A stretch of DNA of 64,000 bases from Ischnura elegans (Eukaryota; Arthropoda; Insecta; Odonata; Coenagrionidae): the NCBI RefSeq assembly GCF_921293095.1, contig NC_060249.1, forward strand, positions 74,287,907 through 74,351,906. The letters run 5' to 3'. Below, in pieces: positions 12,661 through 26,745 of the stretch. Within the stretch, counting starts at the first letter, position 1; the number at the start of each line of letters is the position of its first letter. The position numbers were made by a program, and so were the translations under genes. The notes below the pieces were generated by a model. It had not been told where the DNA came from. It ran no database searches and was given only the letters and a program-made list of their open reading frames with translations.

Positions 12661-15600
12661 TCTTCCTCTCCGCACGAAATCGAAATACAATCTGCGTCCA
12701 ATACCTCTCGCTCCCACATGGATAGCTTCTTTCGCCGACCAATACCAATTCCATACGAGAGATATATATAATTTCCTTTCCGTTCTCTTTGATTCACACC
12801 GGCCTTTCACCAGTCCCAAGAACACGATGGTTCCATGAATAAGGGACACACAAAAAGGCCAGCAACAGCGCGGGCAAGATAAAGAGTAACCATCCAATAT
12901 CATTAGAAAATTGGCGACTCTCCGAAACGTATTGTAATTGAGATCTAATACGGTTTCGATGAAAACCCTATGAGAAATTACGTAGATATAATATAATAAA
13001 TAAACGCTAAATGTTATGACTAAGGATAAATAAAACATAAATATTAGGTTTTCTGGTGATTCGGAAAGCTAGAGTTCAGGGGGTTGGAGTTCAACTGCAT
13101 TTATCTCACAAGGGAGAATCGCATCTCTAAAGGTACGCCTGAAAAACAGATAATTAGTAATACACTATGGAGAACTAAACGGATATAAATATTTTTACAG
13201 TGTGTACACCTGGCTGACCTAAACCGCATTTCTATTCACATTAACATCATTCACGGAGAAGTAATGCAAGGGAGTACAATTAAACATTCTCAAGGCCTGT
13301 TTGCATTATAAATTAACACGTACGAGTTCATGTTTGAATGCATGAACGATTTTGGTGGACCGGAACGGAACATGTACGAACGCACGAACCAAATTAGAAC
13401 AGGATCTATTTTCTGTTCATGCATTCGCACAAGTTGGATGGATATGGGGCATGTTTGCGTTCATTCACGCGTTCATACAATTAGGCATTACTGCGTACGG
13501 TTTAATGTACCGTGTGTGAAGGCCTTCAGAAGCGGAAGATAGCAGCAGGTAATTTTTACAGCGCATCGCTTTCAAGCTAATTGATACAATACGATTTTCA
13601 TGTTGTAATTAGGCATAAAGATTTTTGAGTCCCAAACTTTGCTAAGTTTTTCATACAGAGTTAGAAAAACACTTTGCATAGATACTTGGCCACAAATTAC
13701 AAAAAAATGTAAAAATAAGTTGGGACAAAATTTTATAAAAAGTTGGGCAGTTTGTGTCTCAACTTTGCGTGTCTAGACCATCCCAACACGAAAAACACAA
13801 TTCATAGAGGTATTGTTAAGATAAAAAGGGGGTAAACTCATTTCAGAAACACTTTCATTGGGAGTAAAACATTTAGTTATCAGCAACAATTTCCCGACCA
13901 CTATATAGTCAAAATAGATGGGAAAGGATTATTCGTAGCGGAACGTGCTTTGACCGTAAAACTCGCCCAACGCATATCTAATTTTGGCTACTTACACAGC
14001 ACGAGCAAATGAGAGCGCGGACAATATTTTTCGGATGCAATTACGCCTAGTAATTTTGAAAAAAAAATACCCACTAATTCTGTTTTCTTTTTTTAATTAA
14101 TGCGTCCCCGACAAGAAAGCGACCGTTTTTTAAACCATACTCGTTCCCCTCCACACTACTCGCTCGACCTTCCAGGGCATAGAAAAAACGTCGGAATAAG
14201 GGTGGACATAAAAATACGCAGCTTAAGCTTTTTCGCGTTTCGGAAAAATTTGCTCCGACCTACTTTTTTCGACAAATACCAGGCTTTATTGTGTACCACG
14301 GGGTGAGTGGATGCTAAAACCTGAAACAGAGGGGAGGTTGTACAGCAAACGGGGAGGGAGAAAGGAATAAGCTATGCTTGTAAATAAGACAGGTCCGACG
14401 TATACCGAACTGAAGAAGGAAATATAACGGGCGAATGGAAGCCTGCGTGCATTAGCGTCTACTAATATTAAAGAATTCACCGACAACTGGGAGCCCAATG
14501 GAAGAAATCTAAATCCGGACCACGACTCTAAATCTCTTTTCCTTCCCAATATTTTACGATTTTCTAATCCATGATGCCATGGTTCTTTTTAATTTATTTC
14601 ACTCCACTTGCTATGACTTTCTCTGGCATAAAAAACATTAGAATTTACAATTTTTTATTGCTTCCACCACACAAGGAACATTACTAAGGATAATAAACAT
14701 GAAACAGTAATTCTTCCACGCCCGCACATAATTGCTAAGAATTAGAGGTCTTGGGCAAATATAAATTAATAAGTCACTAGCCATATAAATATTTATATAC
14801 TGGCGAGTGATGCCTTGCGCTTACGTCTCCATTGTGCATCATGGGTAAATTACATCAGAGAATAGTATACAAATTTTCTTATATTTTCTTACTAAGAGGA
14901 TACTCCGATGACCACAACGTTACTATAGTTTTTAATTCAAGCTACTAATAATTATTGCTGTCTCTAAATCCGTTTCATCCTACTATTTTCGCGTCCACGA
15001 ATCCTAAATTTAGTTTTCATCCAGTATACGCTCATCGTCGCAGATTCATGCTTTCCTTCGAGTATTATTCTGGCGGCGCGAAACACATTGGAGTATAATA
15101 AAACCTCAGTCAACCGCGGCAACAACCTTATCTCCAGAAGAGCTTGAAACGACAAAAAAGAAACTTGCCCCTTATAGCCTGCGACAGCCTGACACTATCG
15201 CCACACGAAATGGAAATTGTTGCCTTAGTTTTTTTCCTTAGCAACACAACCCATAATAAATTAAGTCCAGCAAGTTAGGCATTTCTTGGTGAGAGATATA
15301 TTACGAAAAAGATTATCACATATTTTGTTATGGAAATTTTATATTCCACTTTAAAGGCAGTTTTACAAGAGTCACTTAAATCTAACCTTGTGATACATGC
15401 AGTTATCCGCACAGAGCAACACGACCAAAAACAAAATTACAATGGGACCCACTTTTCTGGGATTCGCATTCATGCACCAACGCATTCGATTTTGCAATTT
15501 GTCATTCCCACGAATCACTTCAACTGCGCCCAAATACGTAAATCAGAGTATGTATCGCAATGGCTAGTACGTAAACAGACTTTACTTCCAATTTTAAGGG

Positions 15601-17158
15601 GTGAGGTATTCATTGAAGTTTACTATTCTTCTATAAATAATTCAAAATTTCCCTTTAAAGCGAAATAGTTCGCGCGAAACCGCTAATTCACCATTTTGAA
15701 GGATTCTCTCACGCTGCGCATACGATCAGGAGATGCTTAGAGTTCCTAATGAGGACAGAGAAAATTGTACGAGTACTTCTTTCACGAAACAGCTCGCTAC
15801 ATCGGGAAATCGTAATCTAAGGAGACACGCGTGCATTGGGCACGCGCGAATGCACGCGATTGGCAAGGGAGCAGTGGAGCGAGGAAAACTCTATGTATGC
15901 TGCCAGCAAAAAGCCTGGAAGTGGGAAAGAGAACATTTGTTCGTGATGAGAAACATGATGGGGTCATTTTTTTACGAACCAAAATCGACAAATACGTAAA
16001 TCTTGAAAATTCAAGGTGTGGAAACGTGACATCATCACCAGTAGGAAATAAAAAATCTCCAATTCCACAAAAATAAGAAAACTTCAATCATAACACGGAT
16101 TCAGCCCGAAAATCCAGAGTCTTGCTATGAACAGCATCTGCAGATGGATTCTGCAAAAAGCAGGACTAAAGGATGCTGTCAAAAGTAAAAGCTTAGACAT
16201 GATTTAAGTTTTTTACCTTGGTTGACTACGCAATTTAGTGATTCCCTCGTGATGGTCGGCCATTAAACCATCGATCTTATTTATGGATGGTATATCGATT
16301 TTCGGACAAAACTAGGATTATTTTGTAACTGCCTCCATGGTCCAAAATATTTTTCTAAAAATCTAAATCCAAATATGGCAACAAAAATACCATCCACTTC
16401 GTCAGTTAAGTTAAAAATGACAATTAAAAATAAATTATTCAGAAACGTTAATACAAAACTTAATTTGTTCGTACGATATTTATCAGTGACAAAATAACAA
16501 CCCAAAAGTTTAATGGGGGTTCATTTACCTCAATCACATATATACTTCAATAGATGAACACTGATATTTCACATAGAATATTACAGGAGTAATGGATTAC
16601 CTCTTCAGCAAGTGTTTGGATTCGATCCCAGACCCTCGAGATGACATTCCCGGAGCCAAACTCCGGAAGAAAGCTCCAGGGACGTGCGCGGTAGCCCTTC
16701 ACGTAAAGTGTGTGTGCCCACAGAGGCGGGACACAACCAAGGCATGCATATCACTCACTCACTCGGACCCCCAACCCCCGCTAACCTCTTCAGCTGTCTC
16801 TCCCTACCGAAAATCTCTCCACAAGGGGGGGGTCTCAGCCACCCGCGCCGTACAAACTGCCTTCACCTTCCCCTAGATGAGGGAGGAGAGGAGAGGTGCG
16901 ACTGCTGGAGGGGGGGGATCGATAAAAGCAGAGGCCGGGAGGGGAAGGAAAGGTGGTGGAAGGGGTGGGGGATGAGGGGAGGAATGAGGTGGGGGGATAG
17001 GTGTCGCGTGGGCGTGGAGAGGGCACGGGAGGGGAAGGGAAACACGGTTAAGTTGGGGAAGCAGCATCGCAGGAAGTGAACCGAGCGGTCGACGTATCGT
17101 TAAGTTGTGAAGTAACCACTCGTCGTAAGAATTACGAAAAAAAGGAATTCAGAATTTT
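12661..17158. other. no gene recognised; GTTCATG-rich and purine-rich patches
   Basis: A minus-strand frame of 129 codons (12649-13038) has hydrophobic stretches but no recognised domain. Around 13330-13480 GTTCATG/CATGAAC and GAACG strings recur, which may be a decayed element. The 16870-17060 segment is a strand-biased GGGGA-rich tract. A B-box-like GGATTCGATCCC lies near 16617. Confidence 0.45.
14775..14809. repeat. AT-rich palindrome
   Basis: CACTAGCCATATAAATATT and the following TATACTGGCGAGTG form an imperfect palindrome centred on AAATATTT. It may be a short fold-back or chance in AT-rich DNA. Confidence 0.4.
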
Positions 17159-17230
17159 GTGAGTTTTGGGTAAAAATCAAAATGCATCGGAGACCGAAGC
17201 ATGACGTACCGCGAAATATGAATACCGACT
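17159..17230. repeat. short direct duplication, copy 1
   Basis: Shares TTTTGGGTAAAAAT and CGAAAT-TGAAT-CCGACT with 17423-17486, in the same orientation and about 264 bp apart. Function unknown. Confidence 0.6.
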
Positions 17231-17422
17231 TTCATTGTTATATCTTTATTTTGATCTTAAATAGCGGACTATCAAATAAAAATACTTTCATTGGAAAATA
17301 TTTATTTCTCCCTTAAATCGTGAAGGATATAAATAATAATAAAAATAAGGGAATAAAATTTAAGCCGTAAAGCTGAGCTGAATTCGGAGAGCGAGAAAAG
17401 CAAGGCTTGATTGACAACGGTG

Positions 17423-17486
17423 GTAGATTTTGGGTAAAAATTAAAACTCAATAAATATGAATTTCCACGAAATGTGAATTCCGACT
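17423..17486. repeat. short direct duplication, copy 2
   Basis: Partner of 17159-17230. The middle segment has diverged and is shorter. Confidence 0.6.
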
Positions 17487-17499
17487 CGAGTAAAAAGAT

Positions 17500-19775
17500 A
17501 ATAAATTTTCGATTACAATAAGGAGTACTTCCGGAAACCTTTTTCATGAGTTATTACCGAATCCAGAGGTTATGGTGAAGAAAAGGTTTGATTCACGTTA
17601 TTGATGGAGATAAAAAATGAAACGCATTCAAGTGTAACACAAGGAAAAGTCCGTGAAACATACCAACGACAATATTTTTTACTTGAATAATGGACAATTT
17701 AAGAAATTTAAACTCACGGTGTTTTTTTCAGGTTTCGCTGAGAAAATAATAAAAAAAATTAATATGAAGGAATTAATGAAAGATATCATTCATATCATTG
17801 AATTGTAGGTAATTGTTTTTTTTACACGAAACTCGCATAATACTAAATTCTTTTCATTGTCGCGGTTCTTACAAGCAGTGGTCATTTCATAGCTTGCGAC
17901 ACGTCGATCGCTCCATTCACTTCACCGTGATGCTGCTTCTCCAGTGAATTTTTAAGTCGTTTTCAGCACATGTACCTCCAAGCGAAAAAGAAAGAGGAAA
18001 TGCTCGATATGATGGGCTCTGGCGAAGAAAGTCGACAGATTCAGCTAAATTTAAATACAAAAGAACTCGCTAGTTTCTGCAACTAGTAAAAACATAATAG
18101 AGTATTACGAAAAAAAACGAAAAATTTCTACACTCCAACTATAACAATGAAACAATAGCTTATAGATCATTAGGCCGGTGAGTGAAGTCCTCACGTGCCA
18201 GTAGGGTTAAGAGTTGTGATGTACCAGAGCGACTCCAAAAATAATTAGAAATGTTGACAAATGCTTCTACATATATCGGAATTAAAAAAACGAAGTAAAC
18301 AATAAAAATGTTCAATCCATGCCTACAAAACCGCCTCTGCCCTGTTAGGTGGTTATTCCACTGAATAAGTTTGGCTGATCACTCTGAGAATGAAGTTTAC
18401 TTGGGAGTTCTCATTCAGGTCGAGGATAATACTTGACTGACATTCGAGTGAAAAAGAGAAACCTGACTTATCCACGAAGATCATTCAACAGCAGCCAATC
18501 ACTGAAAAATTCCTACACATTTTCCGTAAACTTAAAATCCTACGCGAGATTTTACGAAAGCAGCTTGCAAATTAAAACAATATCGCTGGGAAATTCGGAT
18601 AAATACTGCTGCCTATCGGTTAGATAATTTTTTTTAATTCAAAAGATTATGTAGTCGAAAGCATCCATTAAATTAGCAATATTAAAGGAGAACTGTATTA
18701 GTCTTTGCATGTCACTGAGGTAATAAAAAGTAGCGAGAATGAACATAATCACATGCGCCAAAAATTTGTATTCACTAACCCCGTTCAAAACGTTAATATT
18801 ATTACGTTATAAGTTATTACAGAAAACAAATGACCAATTTTTTTATAAAAAGAAGCTGATTTTACCTTAAATAAACATACATCTCCTACAGCAGCGATTA
18901 AGGCTAAATTAACAGTGAATAATATATAAATTTCATAAAAATAATTGGATTTTGCCTGAAACCGTAGGCATGGGCAGAGTACGTATTCTAAAAAAAGGCA
19001 GAGCACGTTGTCAAGAGAAAATGTAGCAGACAACGAAGCTAATATGCACTATCTCCCGCGTAAGAAAGCCGTGTGTTGAACGGCTGGAATCTCAGTGCGC
19101 GGAAAACGACGAATCGAGTACATTTCACAATGAAGAACTGGCGTTGAAGATATCCAAGATACGTAGTACCTATCACAACCTCCAATTCACATGGAATGGA
19201 AATTGCGACGCTATCCGCTAACTGGTTTATTTTTTAATACATCACATGAAAATAACCCCGCAGCCAACGAAACGGTTTTGTTGCAATAAAAGTTTATACT
19301 GGGGTTTGGCATGGTTTACTCCCTCGTTTCAAAAGTATCACTATCCAGTTTCTCAATAGCCGATTGATATTTGATCAAAAGTGAAAATATATTTTTCAAG
19401 AACACTGAACCCAAAGAGAAAATTCCGCGAGGATTGCGAGAGAGACAAAATTCATTCAAGTGTGTGGCAATCATCTACTCCATTTTTGCCAAAAAGGCCT
19501 CGCTGATTTATTTATGTTTACGTATATACGTCATGGACTGAGACTGTAAGTCTAATAAGGCCTAATAAATCGATAAACGTGGAAATCTCACTTATCCATC
19601 CCCACAAGTATCTCACCAGTCCTTCACACAATCATTTCTGTCGAAAAGCGAAGTAAGCATCATTTCCATACATATTAACAGAAAATAAACTTTTAAGAAT
19701 TTACTCAATGCCTAGAAACGGAAGCTCGTACGGTTGGCATCACAAAAATAAACATATTGAGCAAAACATCACACG
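17500..19775. other. no gene recognised
   Basis: AT-rich, short frames only, no repeat that I can name. Confidence 0.55.
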
Positions 19776-19779
19776 TCGA

Positions 19780-20100
19780 TGGGATCCTTGTCTCCGATGG
19801 AAAGGCGTGGGCGGGACGACCGCTACTCCGGGGGGTGGACACGTACCCCCCCTCCCCCAGCCGATCCCCTTATGACCACCACCCCCTTTCGTGGGGAAAA
19901 TCGAGCGAAGCCGAGGCCATACGGAAGTGCTAGGAGGAGTGGATGGATGGACGGGGGAAATTTCCCGCGCCTCCCTCCCCCGCTCCGCTGGGAACAGCAT
20001 TCCATCCGTAAATATTTACTCTCTCGGTCCAGGTTACGAGGTAACCTCGTCACCACCGCCATGCCGCTCCAATGTAAACATGGATACGTGCATCCCGTGG
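19780..20100. other. GC- and CpG-rich block
   Basis: Rich in CpG with C- and G-runs (near 19850 and 19970). A long plus frame crosses it into the RT fragment at 20180, but its residues here are low-complexity (Pro/Arg/Gly). Possible CpG-rich promoter or repeat-derived sequence. Confidence 0.35.
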
Positions 20101-20179
20101 AGCGCGGACCGAAAAATTAGCGACAACAAAATCGCGTACAACCGAATGGGACCCACTCGAGCAAAAGAGGAGTCGAGAT

Positions 20180-20667
20180 GTAAAATAATCACTTGTCAAC
20201 CGATATTTCAAGCGTTCTTCACCACTAAAAAAAATAATTCCTTCCCCGTCACCATGTCTCAAGCAGCATTCTGTCACATGATTCAAGAATGTGATCAGGA
20301 TGTGAGGAAAATTATCTCTGATATCCCAATGAAATGCCCAGGATATGACAACATTAGAATGAGAGATCTGAAAAATCCTAATTTTAATGTAGAAATGTTG
20401 ACTAGCTTCATCAACAATTGCCTCGAGCATGGTTTTATACCACAAAATCTGAAACTTGCTACCTTTATCCCTGTTCATAAAGGGGGAGGTAAATCTGACT
20501 TCAACAATTATAGGCCAATTTCCGTATTGAGCTCAGTTGACAAAATCCTAGAAAATATATTTATAATCACCTTTTACAGTTCTTGAATGCCAAAAAAAAT
20601 TTTATCCATCTATCAGTATGGGTTTCAAAAATCAAAGAGCACCAAAGACGCTCTTGAATGAAATCAA
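20180..20667 (+). pseudogene. reverse-transcriptase fragment of a LINE (N-terminal RT part)
   Basis: The continuous frame contains CPGYDNIRMRDLKN, LEHGFIPQNLKLATFIPVHK and NNYRPISVLSSVDKILE, the classic first motifs of LINE reverse transcriptases (Jockey/CR1-like style). A frameshift near 20580 moves the next motif (YQYGFQKSKSTKDAL) to another frame, after which similarity fades. The catalytic YADD region is absent, so this is a truncated copy. The preceding 400 bp, open in the same frame, is GC-rich and shows no RT similarity. Confidence 0.8.
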
Positions 20668-21740
20668 TTAAAATTTAATTGGATAAACGTTTTTGTCAAA
20701 CGAACAACATTTCATTTTGACCAGTTTTCTATTTAATTACGTCGGTGGCGGCCAAAATGACATCTAAGATCAGGCTTACAATTCTTAGTAAGCACCATGA
20801 AGAGGAAAAAAATAGTTTGTAGTCTTAGGTAATTCCCAAGTTGGACCCAAGAAAATTATTGGCTCTAATCTGGACATGTAACCATTGCGGTTGCTTATTC
20901 GGCCTATGAAGATGAATGTAATTAAAATGTGCGGGAGAAATTCATTACACGAAATAACCATAAATTAAATTCAGTTTCGTTGAATCAGATGAAATTGTTT
21001 TTTCTATTCCACGAAAATAATACAACAATCGATACCTATACTCATTTCCCGCCAAATAGAATTCTTTCCCGGAAAAAGCTGACAGCGAGTTTTCTTAGGC
21101 GTCAAACTGAATCAAAATTTCCCATTCCTGACCAACCCATTGCGAAGTTATGAATAGGAATTCGCCCTTGGCCTTCACGGCGTCTAATATCATAAGCAAA
21201 ACCGTTAAAAAGAAAGAGTCCTCATCAAAACAACTGAGGGAAAAACTGAACACAAGCCTGGGAGGAGGAATACATGTTAAACAAATTGAACGGTTCGGAA
21301 CCATACCGGTTATTTGGCATCAATAATCAGCAACCGCCACGCCTTCATTGACCGAATTTGATTACCAAAAAAATCCATTCCGATTTTTACTATTGGCGTC
21401 AAACAAAATTACGCTATCAAGGACTGTTCGCGAATAAAAGCGTATTGCGATGAATTATGTCGAAACTCTACAAATATATATCCAAATTAAACCAAGGTAA
21501 CTTTTGGTAATAACATTTTTTAAATATTTTCAATAAGTGACCATATTTCCAGCAACTAATTATCAAGGCACTAGATGTTTTTGATCGCGCTAAGTTATTG
21601 AAAAGTTTGTGCGAAAAGTTACTTTTGTTTCATTTTGAGAGAGATTATTAGGGTAATATTTCCTATTCCTAGACATACTGATTATGGAGATAGATTAGGG
21701 TCATTGTAATAGGTGAACACAATGGAGTTCAAATATAATA

Positions 21741-21818
21741 CGTTGTCTCGGGCGTGACTTCATGGAATCGGATTAACATAATGAAACGAAAAAAGCTTTG
21801 TAATTCCACATAAATTTA
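21741..21818. repeat. dispersed repeat, copy A
   Basis: CTCGGGCGTGACTTC, GGAATCG, TAACATAATGAAA and GTAATTCCA-ATAAATT occur in this order here and at 43150-43225, same orientation. The copy at 43150 adjoins a LINE remnant, so the unit may be LINE-derived. Confidence 0.7.
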
Positions 21819-22318
21819 TGTTACAAATTACGAATTTTTTTACTTTAAATTTGGTTAGGGAATTCAAAAGTTAGAATGGCCCGGAACATGATTTTCGAAA
21901 ATTAAACATGGATCGGGCGGAGGCACGTCTAAATCTGAACGAGCTGGGAAATTTGCCTCCTCTTTCCCGTCTGATGTGAGTTGCCCCAAATTCTTAAGTG
22001 TTCCGTTGGAAAAGTTCCCACTCTCGATTACGCGGCAGCGCAGACAATACTTCGCACTTGCAAAGCGGATTAGCGGGGAGATGATTCCACCACAATAGCG
22101 TTAAGCAAAGAAGAGGCGTAATTGTTCGCTAAACGGAAGTCTGCATTCACGGTCGCTTGTCTTCCGAGACATTTTTTGCCTCGCGGACCCTAGCGAAAAT
22201 GGTCACTTACCACAATTACCGCAGACGGAGGACAAAAAACACCTATTGTGAGACGATAACACCCCACCGTAGCCTACTTAAATAACGCTTTCTTACATGA
22301 AGCAACAGTTACAGCGGT

Positions 22319-22480
22319 ATGGTGGCACAGTTAATCAAGGCCTGGACTTCAACCCCGAGAGTCCTGTGCTCAAATCCGTGTGAATCCTCAAGAGAAGGGC
22401 ACTCAAAAACCCTAGAACTGCGTCATAATGGATGTATGGACGACGTGGGTTACTGACCTCCCTAAAAATATTTATTCTGC
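22319..22480 (+). repeat. tRNA-derived SINE-like sequence
   Basis: GGTGGCACAGTTAATCAAGG (A-box-like) and GTGCTCAAATCCGTG (B-box-like) are spaced as in a tRNA with a long variable arm. A unique body with no ORF follows. Degenerate. Confidence 0.4.
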
Positions 22481-23568
22481 AAGTCAGAGGATAAATGCGT
22501 GTCAAACTCTACCATCTCCTATAATATCGGTCGAGCGCACTGCAACGGGTATATGTACAATGCCAAGGATTCTTTCGAATTAATGTACTATTAATATTAT
22601 GTAATATCTAATGCATTAACGTACTAATAATAACCAGAAAAATTACCCACTAACCATCAAAGGTTTCAATATACAGTATTTTGAAAAGTAATCTTCGTAC
22701 TTACCAAAGAAAGTGACAAAAAGACTTTTTTTCCAATCACTCCAACAAAAAGCGTAAAAGTTGGACTAAATTATTGGCAAAAGAAAAGGATGAGAAAATT
22801 TTATGAAAAAAGTTCGACAAAAAGTAAACACGAATATTTAACACATATATTTATTTATTCTTAGAGCCCAGTAAGTATTTCAATGAGTTTTAGATACAAA
22901 TATATTCATCACATATTCACATCATAGACGCGCTAAATTATGCTTCAGCTACGCCCCCATAAGTTACTCTGGCGCGCCGGGGTTCCTGATTAAATGTTAT
23001 AACTGACGGAAAATGCAAAAAAATAATTAAATTTACATAATGACGACTTGATTGGAGAAATATACATCAAGTTTAATCGTGTAAACAAAAGTTTTTCTTT
23101 CATCGAGAACGGTAAGCCGTCTCTCCCTTCCAATCCGTGCCAAAGGGGATCGCTCCCCCTGACAACACTTGAGTGAGAGAAAGAGGACTTCCGAATTTTT
23201 GGCATGAGCTTTCGGTTGGATAGGGGAGTCACCTCTTCGACGGTACCCCTCCCACAGCATTCCTCCACCCCCTCACGTCGACGAAGGACGAGAAGGCAGG
23301 AAAGAGAACGCGGAGACGGCAACGTCTCGAGGGAGAAATAACACACTCCCCTCATGCACCTAAGAGGAATCTACGCTGTGTGCCTCAACTTCCACAACAG
23401 CAAGTGGGAGTAGATGTCAGAACGCTAGTCCTATAAAAGACGAGCGCATTGAAAAAATAATAACGAAAGACACCGTTAAGCTGCTGGATGGCGAACCTTA
23501 TGCGATAGAATGTCAAATTCTTCCTGTGAAATAAAGGTAGTATAAAATTCAAAAGGGTTGCATAGACT

Positions 23569-23602
23569 AATCGCTACGTTTCGAAGCATCGGCCAGGTGA
23601 TT
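23569..23602 (-). ncRNA. degenerate hammerhead-like motif
   Basis: The minus strand reads AATCAC, CTGGCCGATGCTTC, GAAACGTA, GCGATT. AATC/GATT pair as stem I with one internal mismatch, and GAAAC plus GTA fit the core and cleavage triplet. The CTGANGA box is altered. Confidence 0.3.
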
Positions 23603-25627
23603 GATCAACTTTCAGTATCTATCATTCCTTTAATCTATATTTACTGATATGGGGAGCGATAAGAACTTAGATCTTAATTCGATACTCATATGGCTCAGGG
23701 CCCTTGGTCCACTACTGTACCGTTGCAATGGGAATGCTTTTCAAACCTTTGCTTCGTACAAGATTTTAATTGCGCCTAGTCTAGTTGGAAGATTGCTACA
23801 ATCAATTAGAATCACACATTATACCATCTTGAAACACTATACACGCTTCACAGACGCCATGGTTTTGTGCTTCGGGATGGAAGAAGGCTCGCATTTGTTG
23901 GCCCGTAGGGAAATTGCCCTTCTTGCTTCCTTTTCCTTCTCCTGTTGGGACGAGCCAAGGCGCACGAAAATTTCGTGAAAAAAATATAAGTATTCTATCC
24001 TAAAAGCAAGTATGTATGTGCATAGTTCCACATGCCTGAAGCACCTCTGAGCTAACAGCAAGGCAATTCCGAGAAGATGCTTCCTTCGTAAGGACCTATA
24101 TACTCAAATAATTAAATAATTATCCAGCTATAAAATGATCCCCAAGCTCTCATTGGAGTACATGAACTACTGTTAGACTTCCCAAATAACCGATCAAACT
24201 AGGGGAAGAAGCGCAAACACTACGACGAGTTTCAATGGAAGAACAGATTTCCCATACCTGAATTTACTGACCAAGTGACTAAGGGAGAAAATAACAATAA
24301 AAATGTTAAAATGAAAAATTAAAAAATTGAGGAGTATCGAGACTATCTCAGGGTTTTTGACTGTAGATGATAATACTTCCCACTAAATTTTATTTTATCA
24401 TAAAGATTCCGGGCTTCGTTAGCAAGTATAAATATATGCTCTCCCAGTTTATTCTTCCAAAACAGAGAAATGTCAACGAAGTCCTTTGGAAGCCAACCAC
24501 CAACAGTGCCATCCTACTGGCTCTCGATTTTTCCATAGCAAAATTTGCTTTTGATATCTTAATATATTGGACGGTTCATTGCAATCGTTTGAAGTCATCA
24601 ATCAGCCGCTTCATCTAAATTGGCATCAAGAGTGCGATTGAAACTACAGTTAACGATGAAGAAATGAGAAGCATTAAGTAGGTTAGGAGAGAAGGCGGTG
24701 AACGGTATGAGGGGCCCGCCGGATTACTGAATAGGAATGGGATCAATTTTCTACCTGAAGATAATGCAAAGTTATTGAAACCAAGGCCGGTAAATAGTCG
24801 TCTTAGAAAATTAAGGTGGGGAGTTGCATCGTCTTGTCGTTCAAAAGATACCATTCGGTAATTCTTACCTCGACCTACTGTCTATCATTTCCCTCGTTCA
24901 TACTATTTTTTTTAAATGTTGCTGTATTCACATTCATTGGCCCAGAAAATAGTCTACTGGATTTAATCATCAAGGCTTATCAAACATTTTGCATAGAAAT
25001 TTTGCATAAATATACTGTAAACAATATGAATTCACGAGTTTCGTTAATTTTCTTGCTCCAAGAAATCCTTCAAGGTGGGAAAATTTATTTATTTCCTATT
25101 AAAACGAACACTGTCAGAAAATATTTCGCTATGGAGTTAAGTTTTCATGTTTTCACTATAGAACCAAATACCGTTACCTCCACTCCTCCAACCCTATTGT
25201 ACCCATAACATTCTTGAGGAGAATAAACCTGCCAAGCTATCCATAAAACCACAAATACTTTAATTCCAAACATATTGGACAACTAACAGTTGGTCGGATT
25301 TTTAAAATTTCTCGATGGCATGATAGAGGACAATGAATTTAAGGGAGTTACTGATAGCAACACATATAACTGATACTTAAAGCGATTAAAAACTACCTTC
25401 ATTTCCTGTCTTATCTTCAATTTTAAAACATATATCTCTTATGTCAAATAAATGGCCATTGCTTGTCTATCAACTCGGAGTCGACCACAATTTTACTTAA
25501 AAACTAGCTTTAAAGCCAGTTAATTACGAATGGGAGTAATAAAAGCATAAAGTAAACAGGATTATTATTTTTCCATTCAAAATATTTACGATGGCCTATT
25601 AGAATGGGTTATGCTACCCTATACTTA

Positions 25628-25656
25628 CTCCTAACAGGGTCGCGAAACGTCGGGAG
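25628..25656 (+). ncRNA. degenerate hammerhead-like motif
   Basis: The plus strand reads CTCC, TAACAGGGTCGC, GAAACGTC, GGGAG. CTCC and GGAG pair as stem I around a GAAACGTC core end. The CTGANGA box and stem II are largely lost. Confidence 0.25.
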
Positions 25657-26700
25657 ATAATCTGTAGTACGCGGTAAGACCAGAAAAAGTTTATTTTATC
25701 AACCATTTACCGAGAAAGCTTCAATGAAGAGTCTTAACATGAAATCGTATGTGTAGCTTAAATGAGTATCATTACTACCATAATAAACCTACAAAATCAA
25801 TTTCTTTCTCATTTTTATCGAATGCAACACATACTTTTAACAGCGTGTGCATAAACCCAATGACATGATTTCTACGCAACACGCAAGCTGAAGTTGGATC
25901 CATAGAAAAAAATGCTTTTAGCACACTCACCTCTCTCCGCTCATCATTCACTTATGCACCTAACTAAAACTCATACCCAAATATCTCGAGTAAGATAAAT
26001 TTAATAGATATAATAAGGAGGGTTTTTGGCATGGAATATGTGTTTTGGGACCTTGAAAGGCCACCAGGCCATTTAAAATAATGAAATGAGAATACTGATT
26101 TCCCTGGTGTCCCTACCTATTGCCTAATCAAATTTCGACATCATTAAATTGAAACGGTAGGTCAGTAAATTTAAGAGAAGAAAATTTACAAACGCTTTCG
26201 TTATACTGAAAAAAACACGAGCATCGTCCCGTAGCAATACATAAAATACTCTTTCCAAGTACTGAGTACACTTCAAACGGAACAGTGCTCTTTCAAATAA
26301 AAATGTGGAGATGTAACTTAATAAAACTAAATAAGGAGAACTTCGAGGAAATGATGCTATCAGCGATGAATATACTCATGTAACCATGCTAAAAATGTCT
26401 CCATCGACTCAACAATATTTAATTAACGTACAGACATGAATCAAGAAGCACAATATTTTCTACACGTGCATCTTCTACGCATTTAAATCCCTAGTAACAG
26501 ATACTACACAGGAATATTTCATGGATACGCATCCCAGTACTTAATGACTATCCAACACAAAAGGGTTTTTAAATCACCGAGGGTGAGGTGATTCCACCGA
26601 GGGTGACTGTACACATAACCCGAGGCTCTTCATCATAGAAGTCTGAGGCACGGACTTAGATAAGAGTGATCACGAGTTCTTTTGTCTCACAACACTTTCT

Positions 26701-26745
26701 TTTTTCTAATACTTTCTTCTTTCTTTCTTTCTTTCCATACACTAC
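26701..26745. repeat. TTTC-rich simple repeat
   Basis: A CTTT/TTTC microsatellite of about four perfect units within a pyrimidine tract. Confidence 0.8.

Larger units (their letters stand above)
20668..23560. other. no gene recognised apart from the listed repeats
   Basis: The dispersed repeat (21741) and SINE-like sequence (22319) are the only nameable items. A 121-codon minus frame (22990-23355) shows no domain. Confidence 0.5.

Noticed and set aside
13330-13500. hAT relative of the 56-kb element, based on recurring GTTCATG and GAACG strings
   Set aside because: No terminal inverted repeats or target duplication; the strings alone are too short to support it.
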